64,000 nt of DNA from Sphingomonas sp. LM7 (GTDB lineage: Bacteria; Pseudomonadota; Alphaproteobacteria; Sphingomonadales; Sphingomonadaceae): the NCBI RefSeq assembly GCF_002002925.1, contig NZ_CP019511.1:2108001-2172000 (forward strand). The letters run 5' to 3'. The notes under the pieces were generated by a model that saw only the letters and a list, made by a program, of their open reading frames with translations, was not told the origin of the DNA and searched no databases. The position numbers and the translations under genes are program-made. Positions 1 through 8,363 of the stretch are shown piece after piece; within the stretch, counting starts at the first letter, position 1; the number at the start of each line of letters is the position of its first letter.

Positions 1-1007
1 CCAAGGACATCACGGCGGACGACGTGATGGTCGGCTCCGAGCTGATGCTGTCGGTGTTCATCCGCGAGCCGCAATTCCAGTCGCAGACCAAGGACCGGCT
101 GACCTCGCCCGAGGCCACCGGCCTCGTCGAAAAGGCAGTGCGCGACCATTTCGACCATTTCCTCTCGGACCATATGGACCGCGGCAAGGCGCTGCTCTCC
201 TATGTCATCGACCGGATGGACGAGCGCCTGCGCCGCAAGCAGGAGCGCGAGGTCAAGCGCAAGACCGCGACGTCGTCGCGCAAGCTTCGCCTGCCCGGCA
301 AGCTCACCGATTGCGCCGCGGACAGCCCCGAGGGCACCGAGCTGTTCATCGTCGAGGGCGATTCGGCCGGCGGCTCGGCCAAGCAGGCGCGCAACCGCAA
401 GACCCAGGCAATCCTTCCCATTCGCGGCAAGATCCTCAACGTCGCCTCGGCCACGTCGGCCAAGATCCTCGCCAACCAGGAAATCGCCGATCTGATCCTG
501 GCGATGGGTTGCGGCACGCGGAAGGACTGCGCGCCCGAGAATCTGCGCTACGAGCGGATCATCATCATGACCGACGCCGATGTCGACGGCGCGCACATCG
601 CCACGCTGCTGATGACCTTCTTCTTCCAGGAAATGCCCGACCTCGTCCGCCAGGGGCATCTCTACCTCGCCCAGCCGCCGCTCTATCGCCTGACCGTCGG
701 GTCGAAGAGCCTGTACGCCCGGGACGACGCGCATCGGCTGGAGATCGAGAAGACGGCGTTCAAGGGCAAGAAGGTCGAAGTCAGCCGCTTCAAGGGTCTG
801 GGCGAGATGAACCCAAACCAGCTCAAGGAAACGACGATGGATCCCGCCACGCGCGGGCTGCTGCGCGTCACCTTGCCGCAGGAATATGAGGAACGCGCAG
901 GCGTGAAGGACCTGGTCGACCGGCTTATGGGCACCAATCCCGCCCACCGCTTCGCCTTCATCCAGGAGAATGCAGCGCGGCTCGACGAAGAAGTCATCGA
1001 CGCCTGA
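1..1007 (+). CDS. parE: DNA topoisomerase IV subunit B, C-terminal part
   Basis: The 5' end lies outside the window; the frame is open from base 3. The visible part is the C-terminal half of the ATP-dependent subunit that, with ParC, decatenates daughter chromosomes. It has the TOPRIM EGDSAGGSA motif, the metal-binding DADVDG motif and the C-terminal RFKGLGEMN block. The QTKDRLTSPEA stretch and the RGKILNV region are more like ParE than GyrB, which is why ParE is preferred. The gene ends with TGA at 1005-1007. Confidence 0.93.
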   Translation, partial: KDITADDVMVGSELMLSVFIREPQFQSQTKDRLTSPEATGLVEKAVRDHFDHFLSDHMDRGKALLSYVIDRMDERLRRKQEREVKRKTATSSRKLRLPGKLTDCAADSPEGTELFIVEGDSAGGSAKQARNRKTQAILPIRGKILNVASATSAKILANQEIADLILAMGCGTRKDCAPENLRYERIIIMTDADVDGAHIATLLMTFFFQEMPDLVRQGHLYLAQPPLYRLTVGSKSLYARDDAHRLEIEKTAFKGKKVEVSRFKGLGEMNPNQLKETTMDPATRGLLRVTLPQEYEERAGVKDLVDRLMGTNPAHRFAFIQENAARLDEEVIDA

Positions 1008-1094
1008 TCCGTCTTTGCTCGGCAAGCCGCAGATGATAGCATCCGGGTGACTTGCAGGGCCTTCGATCCGGCCTGGCGTGTGAGGAAAACCGAT

Positions 1095-2282
1095 ATGCTT
1101 TTTCGTGGCGCGTTCGCCGTGTTCGTGACGCTGGCCGCCGTTCCGGCGAGCGCGCAGGACGAAGCCCGCTCGGACCAGACGATCGTCGTCACCGGCACGC
1201 CTTTGTCGAAAACCGAAGCCGATCTGAAGGACTGCCTCGCGCGGCGTTGCCCGCCCAACGAGGATATCGACGCCAGCCTCGCGCATGCCGAGAACCAGTT
1301 CGTCGCGGGCGACTATGCCGAGGCGCGCAGGACGCTGGGCGCCGCGCGGGGCCGCAACGCGCGCCATGCCGCGGCCTTCCCGGTCGAAGTCGCCGATCTC
1401 ACGCGCGCCTATGGCCGGCTCAGCGATCATACCGGCTATCCCGACGTCGCGCGCACGCTCCAGATCGACGCGCTCGACGCGCTCAAGGCCGGGCTCGACA
1501 AGGGCGATTCGCGCGTGCTGATGCAGCGGCTGGCGGTCGGCGACCAGTTCGGCAAGCGCGGGCGGTTCAAGGCCGCGGTGGATGTGTATCGCAAGGTCGC
1601 CAAGCAGGGCCGCAAGGCCGGCCTGCCCAGGGTGACCGGCTTCGCCATGCTGCGCGAGGCGATGATCTACGGCGCAGTCAGCTATTCGAACTCGGCCTAT
1701 CGCGACGCCACCGAGCAGCGGATCAAGGCGCTGGAGCAGACCCGCGAGCCCGAGCTCGCCGAGTTCCGCCTCGCCGCGCGGCTGCTGCGCGCTCGCCTCG
1801 CCTCCGAGCGAGGCGACCCTGCCGCGATCGATACCGCGCTCGCCGCCTTTCGCGACGACAAGCTCGATCGCCCGGTGCTGGTCTTCGCCCCGCCGCTGCG
1901 CATCGACCGCGCGCCCGGCCACGAAGGCGGCCGCTTCGATGTCGGCCGCAACATCAACAAGGCGCCCGAATGGATCGACGTGCGCTACCGGATTGCGGCC
2001 GACGGCACCGTGAACGACGTCGAGACGCTGCGCGAATCGCCCGATTTCCAGGGATCCTGGCCCGCCAAGGTGCGCGAGAATCTGGCTCAGCGCCGCTATG
2101 CGCCGCTTGCGCTCGCCGCGGGCTCGGACGGGATGGCACGCGTCGAACGCTTCACGATGGTCTACGACACCTACCGCCCGACCCGCTCGCGCATCCGCGA
2201 GCGCGCGGCGAGCGGCCGCATCTCGTCGCTGGACCTGACCAACGATGCACCCGCGCGCAAGCCGCCCGGCGGCAATCCGTGA
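1095..2282 (+). CDS. Secreted TPR-like protein of unknown function
   Basis: 395 residues. The chosen ATG at 1095 follows AGGAAAAC and begins a clear signal peptide (MLFRGAFAVFVTLAAVPASAQ). An in-frame codon at 1047 would put 16 charged residues before the signal and is less likely. The mature part is mostly alpha-helical, with helix pairs that look like degenerate tetratricopeptide repeats (about residues 60-230). The C-terminal ~100 residues resemble the small periplasmic TonB-C-like domains that follow TPRs in sphingomonads. Probably periplasmic; no enzymatic motif is visible. The next gene starts 31 bp downstream on the same strand. Confidence 0.75.
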   Translation: MLFRGAFAVFVTLAAVPASAQDEARSDQTIVVTGTPLSKTEADLKDCLARRCPPNEDIDASLAHAENQFVAGDYAEARRTLGAARGRNARHAAAFPVEVADLTRAYGRLSDHTGYPDVARTLQIDALDALKAGLDKGDSRVLMQRLAVGDQFGKRGRFKAAVDVYRKVAKQGRKAGLPRVTGFAMLREAMIYGAVSYSNSAYRDATEQRIKALEQTREPELAEFRLAARLLRARLASERGDPAAIDTALAAFRDDKLDRPVLVFAPPLRIDRAPGHEGGRFDVGRNINKAPEWIDVRYRIAADGTVNDVETLRESPDFQGSWPAKVRENLAQRRYAPLALAAGSDGMARVERFTMVYDTYRPTRSRIRERAASGRISSLDLTNDAPARKPPGGNP

Positions 2283-2313
2283 TCGGCCCGGCGGCACGCA
2301 GCAAAGCACCGAT

Positions 2314-3630
2314 ATGCGCCGCTTCCTGCTCCCGATAGCGTTGCTCGGCCTGACCATGCCGCTCGCCGCGCAGACACCGCCGCTGCCCGCCACCGTCGAA
2401 GCTTCCCCTGCCCTGCAAGCGCGCATCCGCGAGCTGGTCTCGCTCCTTGCGGGCAAGGGGGATTATGCGGACCTGTTCGCCGCCGGCTTCCAAGCGAACG
2501 TCCCCAAGGCCAAGCTCGACGCGATCATCGCGCAATTGCTCGCCGCCAACGGACCGGTGCACGGCGTCGAGACCATCGTCGCGGATACCTCGCATTCGGC
2601 GACCGTGCGGATCGCCTATCGCGACGCGACCGCGACGCTCCAGATCGCCGTCGAGCCCAACGCCCCGCACCGCGTCTCGGCGCTGCTGATTCGCGATGTC
2701 GGCGCGCGCGAAACCACGCTTGCGGCGACGACCGAAGCGCTGAGGCAGCTGCACGGCACCACCGGCTATGCGCTGGCCCGGCTGGGTCCCGACGGCCCCA
2801 CGCTCCTCGAAGCCCATCAGGCGGATACGCCGCTCGCCGTCGGCTCGGCGTTCAAGCTGGTCATCCTCGCCGAACTGGTCCGCGCCACCAGTGCTGGCGA
2901 ACGCACATGGTCCGACATGGCGACGCTGGATGGCAGCCATCTCCCCGGCGGCGCCTATTTCGGCCGGCCCAAAGGCACGCAGGTCAGCCTGGCCGAGCTT
3001 GCCGAAAAGATGATTGCGGTCAGCGACAACAGCGCCACCGATATCCTGCTGCACACGCTGGGCCGCGACAAGGTCGAGGCGATGCTGCCCGTGCTCGGCG
3101 TGCGCGACCCGGCGCGCAATCGCCCGTTCCTCGCGACGCTGGAGGCGTTCAAGCTCAAATATCTCACCGATGGCAGCTATGCGCGCCGCTATTTCGCGCT
3201 CGACGATGCGGGCAAGCGCGCGTTGCTCGCCGGCGAGCTTGCCCGCATCCCGCTGATCGCGCTTCCCCCCGCCCCGCCCGAGGGCCGCGCGCCCGCGATG
3301 ATCGACCAGGTCGAATGGTTCTTCTCGCCCGCCGATCTGGTCCGCATGATGGACTGGCTCCGCCGCAATACCGAAGGCGCCAAGGGCGCCGAGGCCCGCG
3401 CGATCCTGTCGAAGAATCCCGGCATACCGCCCGCCGCCGCCGGCAAGTGGCAATGGATCGGCTACAAGGGCGGATCGGAGACCGGCGTGATGAACATGAC
3501 GCTGCTGCTCCAGGCAAAGCGCGGCGACTGGTATGTCCTGACCAGCAGCTGGAACGACACCGCGCGGGCAGTCGAGGAAACCCGCTTCGCCAGCCTCATC
3601 ACCCGCTTCGCCGAACTCGCCGCGCCCTAG
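2314..3630 (+). CDS. Class A beta-lactamase-related serine hydrolase
   Basis: 438 residues from the ATG at 2314, which begins a signal peptide ending near AAQ (residue 20). Residues 20-140 form an N-terminal domain of the kind found in front of class A-type hydrolases. The active-site motifs are present in order: S-x-x-K as SAFK (Ser178, Lys181), SDN (237-239) and a KTG equivalent, KGG (385-387). It is longer than a typical resistance beta-lactamase (about 290 residues). A periplasmic penicillin-recognising hydrolase is safe; actual beta-lactam hydrolysis is not shown. Its stop overlaps the convergent gene by four bases. Confidence 0.85.
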   Translation: MRRFLLPIALLGLTMPLAAQTPPLPATVEASPALQARIRELVSLLAGKGDYADLFAAGFQANVPKAKLDAIIAQLLAANGPVHGVETIVADTSHSATVRIAYRDATATLQIAVEPNAPHRVSALLIRDVGARETTLAATTEALRQLHGTTGYALARLGPDGPTLLEAHQADTPLAVGSAFKLVILAELVRATSAGERTWSDMATLDGSHLPGGAYFGRPKGTQVSLAELAEKMIAVSDNSATDILLHTLGRDKVEAMLPVLGVRDPARNRPFLATLEAFKLKYLTDGSYARRYFALDDAGKRALLAGELARIPLIALPPAPPEGRAPAMIDQVEWFFSPADLVRMMDWLRRNTEGAKGAEARAILSKNPGIPPAAAGKWQWIGYKGGSETGVMNMTLLLQAKRGDWYVLTSSWNDTARAVEETRFASLITRFAELAAP

Positions 3631-3881
3631 CTCCGCATCCGCAGCCGGTGATACGCCGCCCGCGTCGACAGCGCCGCGATCGTCACCAGCACGCCGATCC
3701 CGAGCACGCCGACGCCCAGCGATAACGGCACAGCCTCGACGCCCTTGCGATGGAGAAGCACCAGCAGCGCGCCCGCCAGCGCCACGCCGATCCCCGCGCG
3801 CCGCAGCCGCACCGCCACGCCGCGCAATTCCTTGTGATAGGCCGCGCGCTGGGCGGGATCCTTGAGGTCAGGCGCCGCCAT
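3627..3881 (-). CDS. Small two-helix membrane protein, hypothetical
   Basis: 84 residues from the ATG at 3881. The N-terminal third is charged (DLKDPAQRAAYHKELRGV), followed by two hydrophobic segments (about residues 28-44 and 50-70) and a basic tail, so it is probably an inner-membrane protein with two helices. It overlaps the end of the upstream GNAT gene by 14 bp and is probably the last gene of the LysR-GNAT operon. Function unknown. Confidence 0.6.
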   Translation of the reverse strand: MAAPDLKDPAQRAAYHKELRGVAVRLRRAGIGVALAGALLVLLHRKGVEAVPLSLGVGVLGIGVLVTIAALSTRAAYHRLRMRS

Positions 3882-4404
3882 GCCATTCCTCGCGGAGCAG
3901 GCCGTACAGCGTGGTATCGCGCACGCCGATATGGGTTTCCCATTCGCCGCGCAGCACGCCCTCCAGCTGGAAACCCAGCCGCTCGAGCAGCCGTCGCGAC
4001 GCGGCATTGTCGGGATCGGTATCGGCGAACACGCGGCGCTGCCCCTCGGCAAAGACCTGGTCGATCACGCACGCCACTGCCTCGGCGGCGATTCCGCTGC
4101 CCCAATATTCGCGGCGCAGCAGATAGCCGATCTCGCTGACATTGCCCTGTCGCTTCTCGCCCGCCGCGACGAAGCCGACCGCGCGATCCTCGTCCTTCAG
4201 CGTAATCATCCAGCGCCGCCATCCCGGGCCGCGCGACGCCAGGTCGGCGCGCGTCTGCTCGATCGAGCTGTGCGCGGGATGCGACCACCAGCGCATCATC
4301 TCCGTATCGGTATAAGCGGGATGGAGCGCCTCGACGTCCGCGGCCACGCTCGGTCGCAGCCGCAGCCGCGTGCTCTCGAGCACCGGCGTATCGCGCGGCG
4401 TCAC
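3868..4404 (-). CDS. GNAT family N-acetyltransferase (RimJ/RimL type)
   Basis: 178 residues. It has the layout of the RimJ/RimL-like acetyltransferases: an N-terminal R-L-x-L-R strand (residues 13-17), an acetyl-CoA binding region around GYLLRREYWGSGIAAEA (93-109) and the NAASRRLLERLGF motif near 133. It probably transfers acetyl from acetyl-CoA to an amine; the substrate is unknown. The start is GTG at 4404, overlapping the TGA of the LysR gene (GTGA), so translation is probably coupled to that regulator. Confidence 0.82.
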   Translation of the reverse strand: MTPRDTPVLESTRLRLRPSVAADVEALHPAYTDTEMMRWWSHPAHSSIEQTRADLASRGPGWRRWMITLKDEDRAVGFVAAGEKRQGNVSEIGYLLRREYWGSGIAAEAVACVIDQVFAEGQRRVFADTDPDNAASRRLLERLGFQLEGVLRGEWETHIGVRDTTLYGLLREEWHGGA

Positions 4405-5192
4405 TCGCCCAGCGCCTCGACCAATGTCTTAACCTTCTTCTGGCGCCATTGCGGCAGCGGCGCGACCAGCCAATAGCCGAGCCGCGACGATTTGGGCTCG
4501 CCCACTGCGACTACGCGTCCCGATGCCAGATCGGCGCGCGCGATAAGCTCGGGCACCGTCGCACGCCCCAGCCCCTCAGCGGCGGCATCGAGCGCGAGCC
4601 CGGCATCGGCGACGCGGACCAAAGATCCGGCATCCTCGGCCAGGCATCCCGTCCAGGCGATTGGCGTGTCGATGCCGCCGCCGGGCCGCTCGACCGTGAC
4701 CATTCCGTCGCTCTCCAGCGCCTCGCCCTCATGCTCGCCGGGGCCCTCGCCCCAGCGGATCGCCAGGTCGAGATTGGCCTCGGTGAAGTCGAGCGCCTCG
4801 TCGGCGGGCACCAGCATGAAGCGCAGTTCGCCGTCGCCCCGGGCGATTTCGGCGAGCTTGGCCATCAGCCATTTGGCGGAGAGGTCGCGCGGCGCGGCGA
4901 TGGTCAGCGACTTGGACGATTGCCCGGCCTGCATCGCGCGCACCGATTCCTCGAACTGGAGGAAGCCGGCCCGCAGTGCGACCAGCCCCGCCTCGGCCTC
5001 GGGAGTCAGCTCCAGCCCCTTGGTCGTGCGACGGAACAGGACGACGCCCAGCGTATCCTCCAGCGCGCGGATCTGCTGGCCGACAGCGGCCGGCGTCACC
5101 GCGAGTTCGTCCGCGGCACGGGTGAAGGAAAGGTGGCGGGCGGCGGCATCGAGAACGCGCAGGCCATTGAGGGGAAGATGGGTCCTCTTCAC
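4401..5192 (-). CDS. LysR family transcriptional regulator (GcvA-like)
   Basis: 263 residues, slightly short for the family. The N-terminal winged helix-turn-helix is clear (LPLNGLRVLDAAARHLSFTR, then AADELAVTPAAVGQQIRALE, about residues 7-46), followed by the linker LFRRTTKGLELT. The C-terminal part is a shortened periplasmic-binding-like effector domain with GcvA-like features (LAIRWGEG). The start is GTG at 5192, preceded by GGAGGGGAG. First gene of a three-gene leftward unit; the regulated genes and ligand are unknown. Confidence 0.85.
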   Translation of the reverse strand: MKRTHLPLNGLRVLDAAARHLSFTRAADELAVTPAAVGQQIRALEDTLGVVLFRRTTKGLELTPEAEAGLVALRAGFLQFEESVRAMQAGQSSKSLTIAAPRDLSAKWLMAKLAEIARGDGELRFMLVPADEALDFTEANLDLAIRWGEGPGEHEGEALESDGMVTVERPGGGIDTPIAWTGCLAEDAGSLVRVADAGLALDAAAEGLGRATVPELIARADLASGRVVAVGEPKSSRLGYWLVAPLPQWRQKKVKTLVEALGE

Positions 5193-5195
5193 TTG

Positions 5196-5313
5196 CTCCC
5201 CTCCCTGAAAGGGAGGGCCTGGCTGTGGGTGCGCGGCAAAGCCGCGCCGTTCCCACGCCAGTCATCCCGACCGCCGAAACCCACCTCTTGATCCCCTCCC
5301 TGGCAGGGGAGGG
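5196..5313. repeat. Two GC-rich palindromes of the TCCCTnnnnAGGGA type
   Basis: A perfect stem CCCTCCCT-GAAA-GGGAGGG lies at 5199-5217 and a second, CCCCTCCCT-GGC-AGGGGAGGG, at 5293-5312. They sit between the LysR start and the apaG stop. The same core recurs at 6990, 8339, 10533 and 37166. They could fold as hairpins and act as terminators or REP-like elements. Confidence 0.7.
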
Positions 5314-5331
5314 AGAATGCCTGTTGCCCGC

Positions 5332-5730
5332 TCATCCCGTCACCGCCGGTGCGATTAGCGTGAATTTCGGAATCGCCACGTCGAACGCCGTCCCGTCCTC
5401 GCCGATCATGTGATAGGTGCCCAGCATGTTGCCCGTCGGCGTCGACAGCGGGCAGCCCGAGACATAGTCGAAGCTCGCGCCCGGCTCGATCATCGGCTGC
5501 TCGCCGACCACGCCTTCGCCTTCCACCGAATGCCGCGCCCCGCGCCCGTCGGTGATCACCCAATGGCGGGTGAGCAGCTGGACGGTGAACGGCCCGGTAT
5601 TCTCGATGCGGATATGATAGGCCCAGAACCAGCAGCCGCGCTGCGGCTCGGACTGTTCGGGCAGATAGGAAACGGAGACGCGCACGACGATGCCGCGCGT
5701 CTCGGCCTCGTCCGTGAACAGCGCCTTCAT
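5332..5730 (-). CDS. apaG: Co2+/Mg2+ efflux-associated protein ApaG
   Basis: 132 residues, the usual size for ApaG (about 125-130). It shows the fibronectin-III-like fold signatures: the FWAYHIRIENTG strand, LLTRHWVITDG, then GVVGEQPMIEPG, FDYVSGCPLSTPTGNMLG and the closing FDVAIPKFTL. The family is linked to metal and diadenosine-tetraphosphate phenotypes, but its biochemical role is not settled. The ATG (5730-5728) overlaps the metZ stop by one base (TGATG), indicating co-transcription and translational coupling. Confidence 0.93.
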   Translation of the reverse strand: MKALFTDEAETRGIVVRVSVSYLPEQSEPQRGCWFWAYHIRIENTGPFTVQLLTRHWVITDGRGARHSVEGEGVVGEQPMIEPGASFDYVSGCPLSTPTGNMLGTYHMIGEDGTAFDVAIPKFTLIAPAVTG

Positions 5731-6935
5731 CACAAGCCGGCGCGCCGCAATGCCTGGTCGAGATCGGCGATCAGATCCTCGGGATCTTCCAGCCCGACAT
5801 TCAGCCGCAGCATGCCCTCGGTCACGCCCATCTCGATCCGCTTCTCCTCGGCCACGCCCGAATGGGTGGTCGAGGACGGATGCGTCATCAGCGAGCGCGA
5901 GTCGCCGATATTGTTCGAGATATCGATCAGCTCCAGCGCATCGAGCAGGGCGTGCGCCTGGGTGCGGCCTTCCACTTCGAGCGAGAAGATCGGGCCCGCG
6001 GCGCCCATCTGGCGCATGAACAGATTGTGCTGGGGATGGCTGGGCAGCGCCGGGAAATTGATCTTCGGCACCCGGCCCTCGAGGAAGCGGCCGACCTTGA
6101 GGGCGTTCTCGCTCTGGCGGCGGATGCGCAGGTCGAGCGTCTCCAGCCCCTTGAGCACCACCCAGGCATTGAACGGGCTCAGCGTCGGGCCGGTGTTGCG
6201 CGTGAAGGGCAGCAGCGTGTTGTTGATGAAGTCCTCGCTGCCGGTCACTGCGCCGGCGAGCACGCGCCCCTGCCCGTCCATCATCTTGGTCGCCGAATAG
6301 GCAACGACGTCGGCGCCGAATTCCAGGGGGCGCTGGAGCGCGGGGGTGGCAAAGGCATTGTCGACCACGGTGGTGATGCCGCGGGCCCTGGCGATGCCGC
6401 ACACTGCTTCGAGATCGACTACGTCCATCGTCGGGTTGGCCGGGGTCTCGAAGAAGAAGACCTTGGTGTTCGGCCGGATCGCGTCCTCGAACTGCTGCGG
6501 ATCGCGCGCATCGACGATCGTCGTCTCGATGCCGAACTTGGGCAGCAGCGTGTCGGTCAGCCAGCGGCACGATCCGAAAGCGGCGCGGCCGCCGACCAGA
6601 TGATCGCCGGTTTCGAGCTGGCAGAGCAAAGCCGCGGTCATCGCCGCCATCCCCGACGCCATCGTCCGGCACGCCTCGGCGCCTTCGAGCAGCGCAATCC
6701 GCTCCTCGAGCATCTGCACCGTCGGGTTCTGGAGGCGCGAATAGGTCATACCGTCCTGCTCGCCGGCGAACCGCGCCGCGGCATCGCCCGCGCAGTCATA
6801 GGCATAGCCCGAGGAGAGGAAGAGCGCTTCGCTGGTCTCGCCGAATTCCGATCGCATCGTGCCGCCGCGGATCGCCTGGGTTGCGGGCTTCCAGTTGCGC
6901 GTGACGCTGCGGTCCTGTCCGGTACGACGTTTCAT
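5730..6935 (-). CDS. metZ: O-succinylhomoserine sulfhydrylase
   Basis: 401 residues from the ATG at 6935; an upstream in-frame codon at 6971 is less likely. A PLP enzyme of the Cys/Met metabolism family that makes homocysteine from O-succinylhomoserine and sulfide, i.e. direct sulfhydrylation in methionine synthesis. Visible features are SGMAAMTAAL (cofactor phosphate binding), NPTMDVVDLEAV, VVDNAFATPALQ and the Schiff-base lysine in YSATKMMDGQGR. The RNTGPTLSPFNAWVVLKGLETL stretch is typical of MetZ. Coupled to apaG. Confidence 0.92.
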   Translation of the reverse strand: MKRRTGQDRSVTRNWKPATQAIRGGTMRSEFGETSEALFLSSGYAYDCAGDAAARFAGEQDGMTYSRLQNPTVQMLEERIALLEGAEACRTMASGMAAMTAALLCQLETGDHLVGGRAAFGSCRWLTDTLLPKFGIETTIVDARDPQQFEDAIRPNTKVFFFETPANPTMDVVDLEAVCGIARARGITTVVDNAFATPALQRPLEFGADVVAYSATKMMDGQGRVLAGAVTGSEDFINNTLLPFTRNTGPTLSPFNAWVVLKGLETLDLRIRRQSENALKVGRFLEGRVPKINFPALPSHPQHNLFMRQMGAAGPIFSLEVEGRTQAHALLDALELIDISNNIGDSRSLMTHPSSTTHSGVAEEKRIEMGVTEGMLRLNVGLEDPEDLIADLDQALRRAGL

Positions 6936-6989
6936 GGTTTCGCTTTGCAGGGCACGGACCGCCCGCGTCAACCACTTCTCCCCTTCGCA

Positions 6990-7014
6990 CTCCCGTCCCT
7001 TTCAGGGAGGGGAG
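6990..7014. repeat. GC-rich palindrome (TCCCT family)
   Basis: CTCCCgTCCCT-TTC-AGGGAgGGGAG forms a near-perfect hairpin between divergent metZ and the PMT gene. It has the same core as the elements at 5196 and 10533. Confidence 0.6.
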
Positions 7015-7034
7015 CTTCAAGCTATCCCTTGCGC

Positions 7035-8333
7035 ATGCTCTCCCGCCTCAAGGCTCTCCAGACCCGCCCCTATCTCGTCGCGCTGCTGCTGGGCCTCGCC
7101 GCGCAGCTGCTGTTCAGCGTGCATCTCGACCGGCCGAGCCGGATCCTGTTCGACGAGGTGCATTATGTTCCCGCCGCGCATGCGCTGCTCGATCTCGAAG
7201 GCCCGCGCAACATCGAGCATCCGCTGGTCGGCAAGGAGCTGATCGCCGCGGGGATCCTGGTGTTCGGCGACAATCCGATCGGCTGGCGCGCCGCCACTTC
7301 CCTTGCCGGCACCGCCACCGTGCTCGCCGCCTTCGCGTTCGTCTGGCTGCTGCTGGGCTCGATGCGCGCCGCGCTGGTCGGCGCGGTCCTCGTTGCGCTC
7401 AACCAGACGGTGTATGTCCAGGCGCGCACCGCGATGCTCGACGTGTTTCTGGGTGCCTTTTTGCTCTGGGCGATGGTGGTGATGCTCTGGGCGATGCGCG
7501 GGACGCCGGGGCAAGTGAAGCGCCGCTTGATCGGCGCCGCGATGCTGTTTGGCATTGCGGTGGGCACCAAATGGGCGGCGATCCCCTATGTCGCGCTGGC
7601 CGGCCTCACCTTAGTGGTGATCCGCGTGCGCGACGCGCGGCGCGCCAAACGCCCGCTGGCCTGGGCGTTCGAGCGCCGCGAACAGCCGCACTGGCCCGGC
7701 CTCGACACCGCCCGGGCGCTTCTGCTGCTCGCGGCGGTCAGCATCCTCACCTATTTCGCGACCTTCTTCCCCGCCTTCTTCTATGCGCGCGATCCGCTCA
7801 GCCTCGCCGGGCTTATCCTGCTTCAGCAGGAGATGTACGCGCTCCAGACTCAGGTGCTCGCACCGCACACCTATCAGTCCGACTGGTGGAGCTGGCCGCT
7901 GATGCTCCGGCCGATCTGGTATTTCTATGAATGGGACGATGGCGCCCAGCGCGGCGTGCTGCTGATCGGCAATCCGGTGATCATGTGGGGCGGTCTGGTC
8001 GGCGTGCTCGCCTGCCTGTGGGCCGGATTCCGCGAAAAGGCGCACCGGCCCTTGGCGCTGGCGCTGGTCTGGATCGCCAGCCTCGGCATCTATGTCGTGA
8101 TCCCCAAGTCGCTGGGATTCTATTATTACTACCACCTCTCGGGCATCTTCCTGTGCCTGGTGCTGGCGGCGGCGTTCCATCATTTCGACCGCGGGCGGGG
8201 CAAGGGGCGCGAGGAATGGTTCGTGTTCGCGGCGCTGGTCGCCTTCGCCTATTTCTACCCGATCCTCGCTGCCTCGCCGCTGCAGAACAGCCAGGGCTTC
8301 GCCTATTGGATGTGGTTCAACAGCTGGCGGTGA
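7035..8333 (+). CDS. Protein O-mannosyltransferase-like membrane glycosyltransferase (PMT family)
   Basis: 432 residues with about nine to eleven hydrophobic segments, so an integral inner-membrane protein. The first luminal/periplasmic loop has FDEVHYVPAAHALL followed by IEHPLVGKELIAAG, the acidic catalytic loop of GT39/PMT enzymes (D-E plus E-HPP/L-GK). Later segments WWSWPLMLRPIWY and YYYYHLSGIFL are also typical of bacterial PMTs. It should use polyprenyl-phosphate-mannose and modify secreted proteins or another acceptor. The convergent neighbour encodes a matching donor synthase. Confidence 0.82.
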   Translation: MLSRLKALQTRPYLVALLLGLAAQLLFSVHLDRPSRILFDEVHYVPAAHALLDLEGPRNIEHPLVGKELIAAGILVFGDNPIGWRAATSLAGTATVLAAFAFVWLLLGSMRAALVGAVLVALNQTVYVQARTAMLDVFLGAFLLWAMVVMLWAMRGTPGQVKRRLIGAAMLFGIAVGTKWAAIPYVALAGLTLVVIRVRDARRAKRPLAWAFERREQPHWPGLDTARALLLLAAVSILTYFATFFPAFFYARDPLSLAGLILLQQEMYALQTQVLAPHTYQSDWWSWPLMLRPIWYFYEWDDGAQRGVLLIGNPVIMWGGLVGVLACLWAGFREKAHRPLALALVWIASLGIYVVIPKSLGFYYYYHLSGIFLCLVLAAAFHHFDRGRGKGREEWFVFAALVAFAYFYPILAASPLQNSQGFAYWMWFNSWR

Positions 8334-8338
8334 CTTTG

Positions 8339-8362
8339 CTCCCTCTCCCTGAGGGTGAGGAG
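8339..8362. repeat. GC-rich palindrome (TCCCT family)
   Basis: CTCCCTCTCCCTGAGGGTGAGGAG forms a short imperfect hairpin in the 30-bp gap between two convergent glycosylation genes. It may act as a bidirectional terminator. Confidence 0.5.
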
Positions 8363-8363
8363 A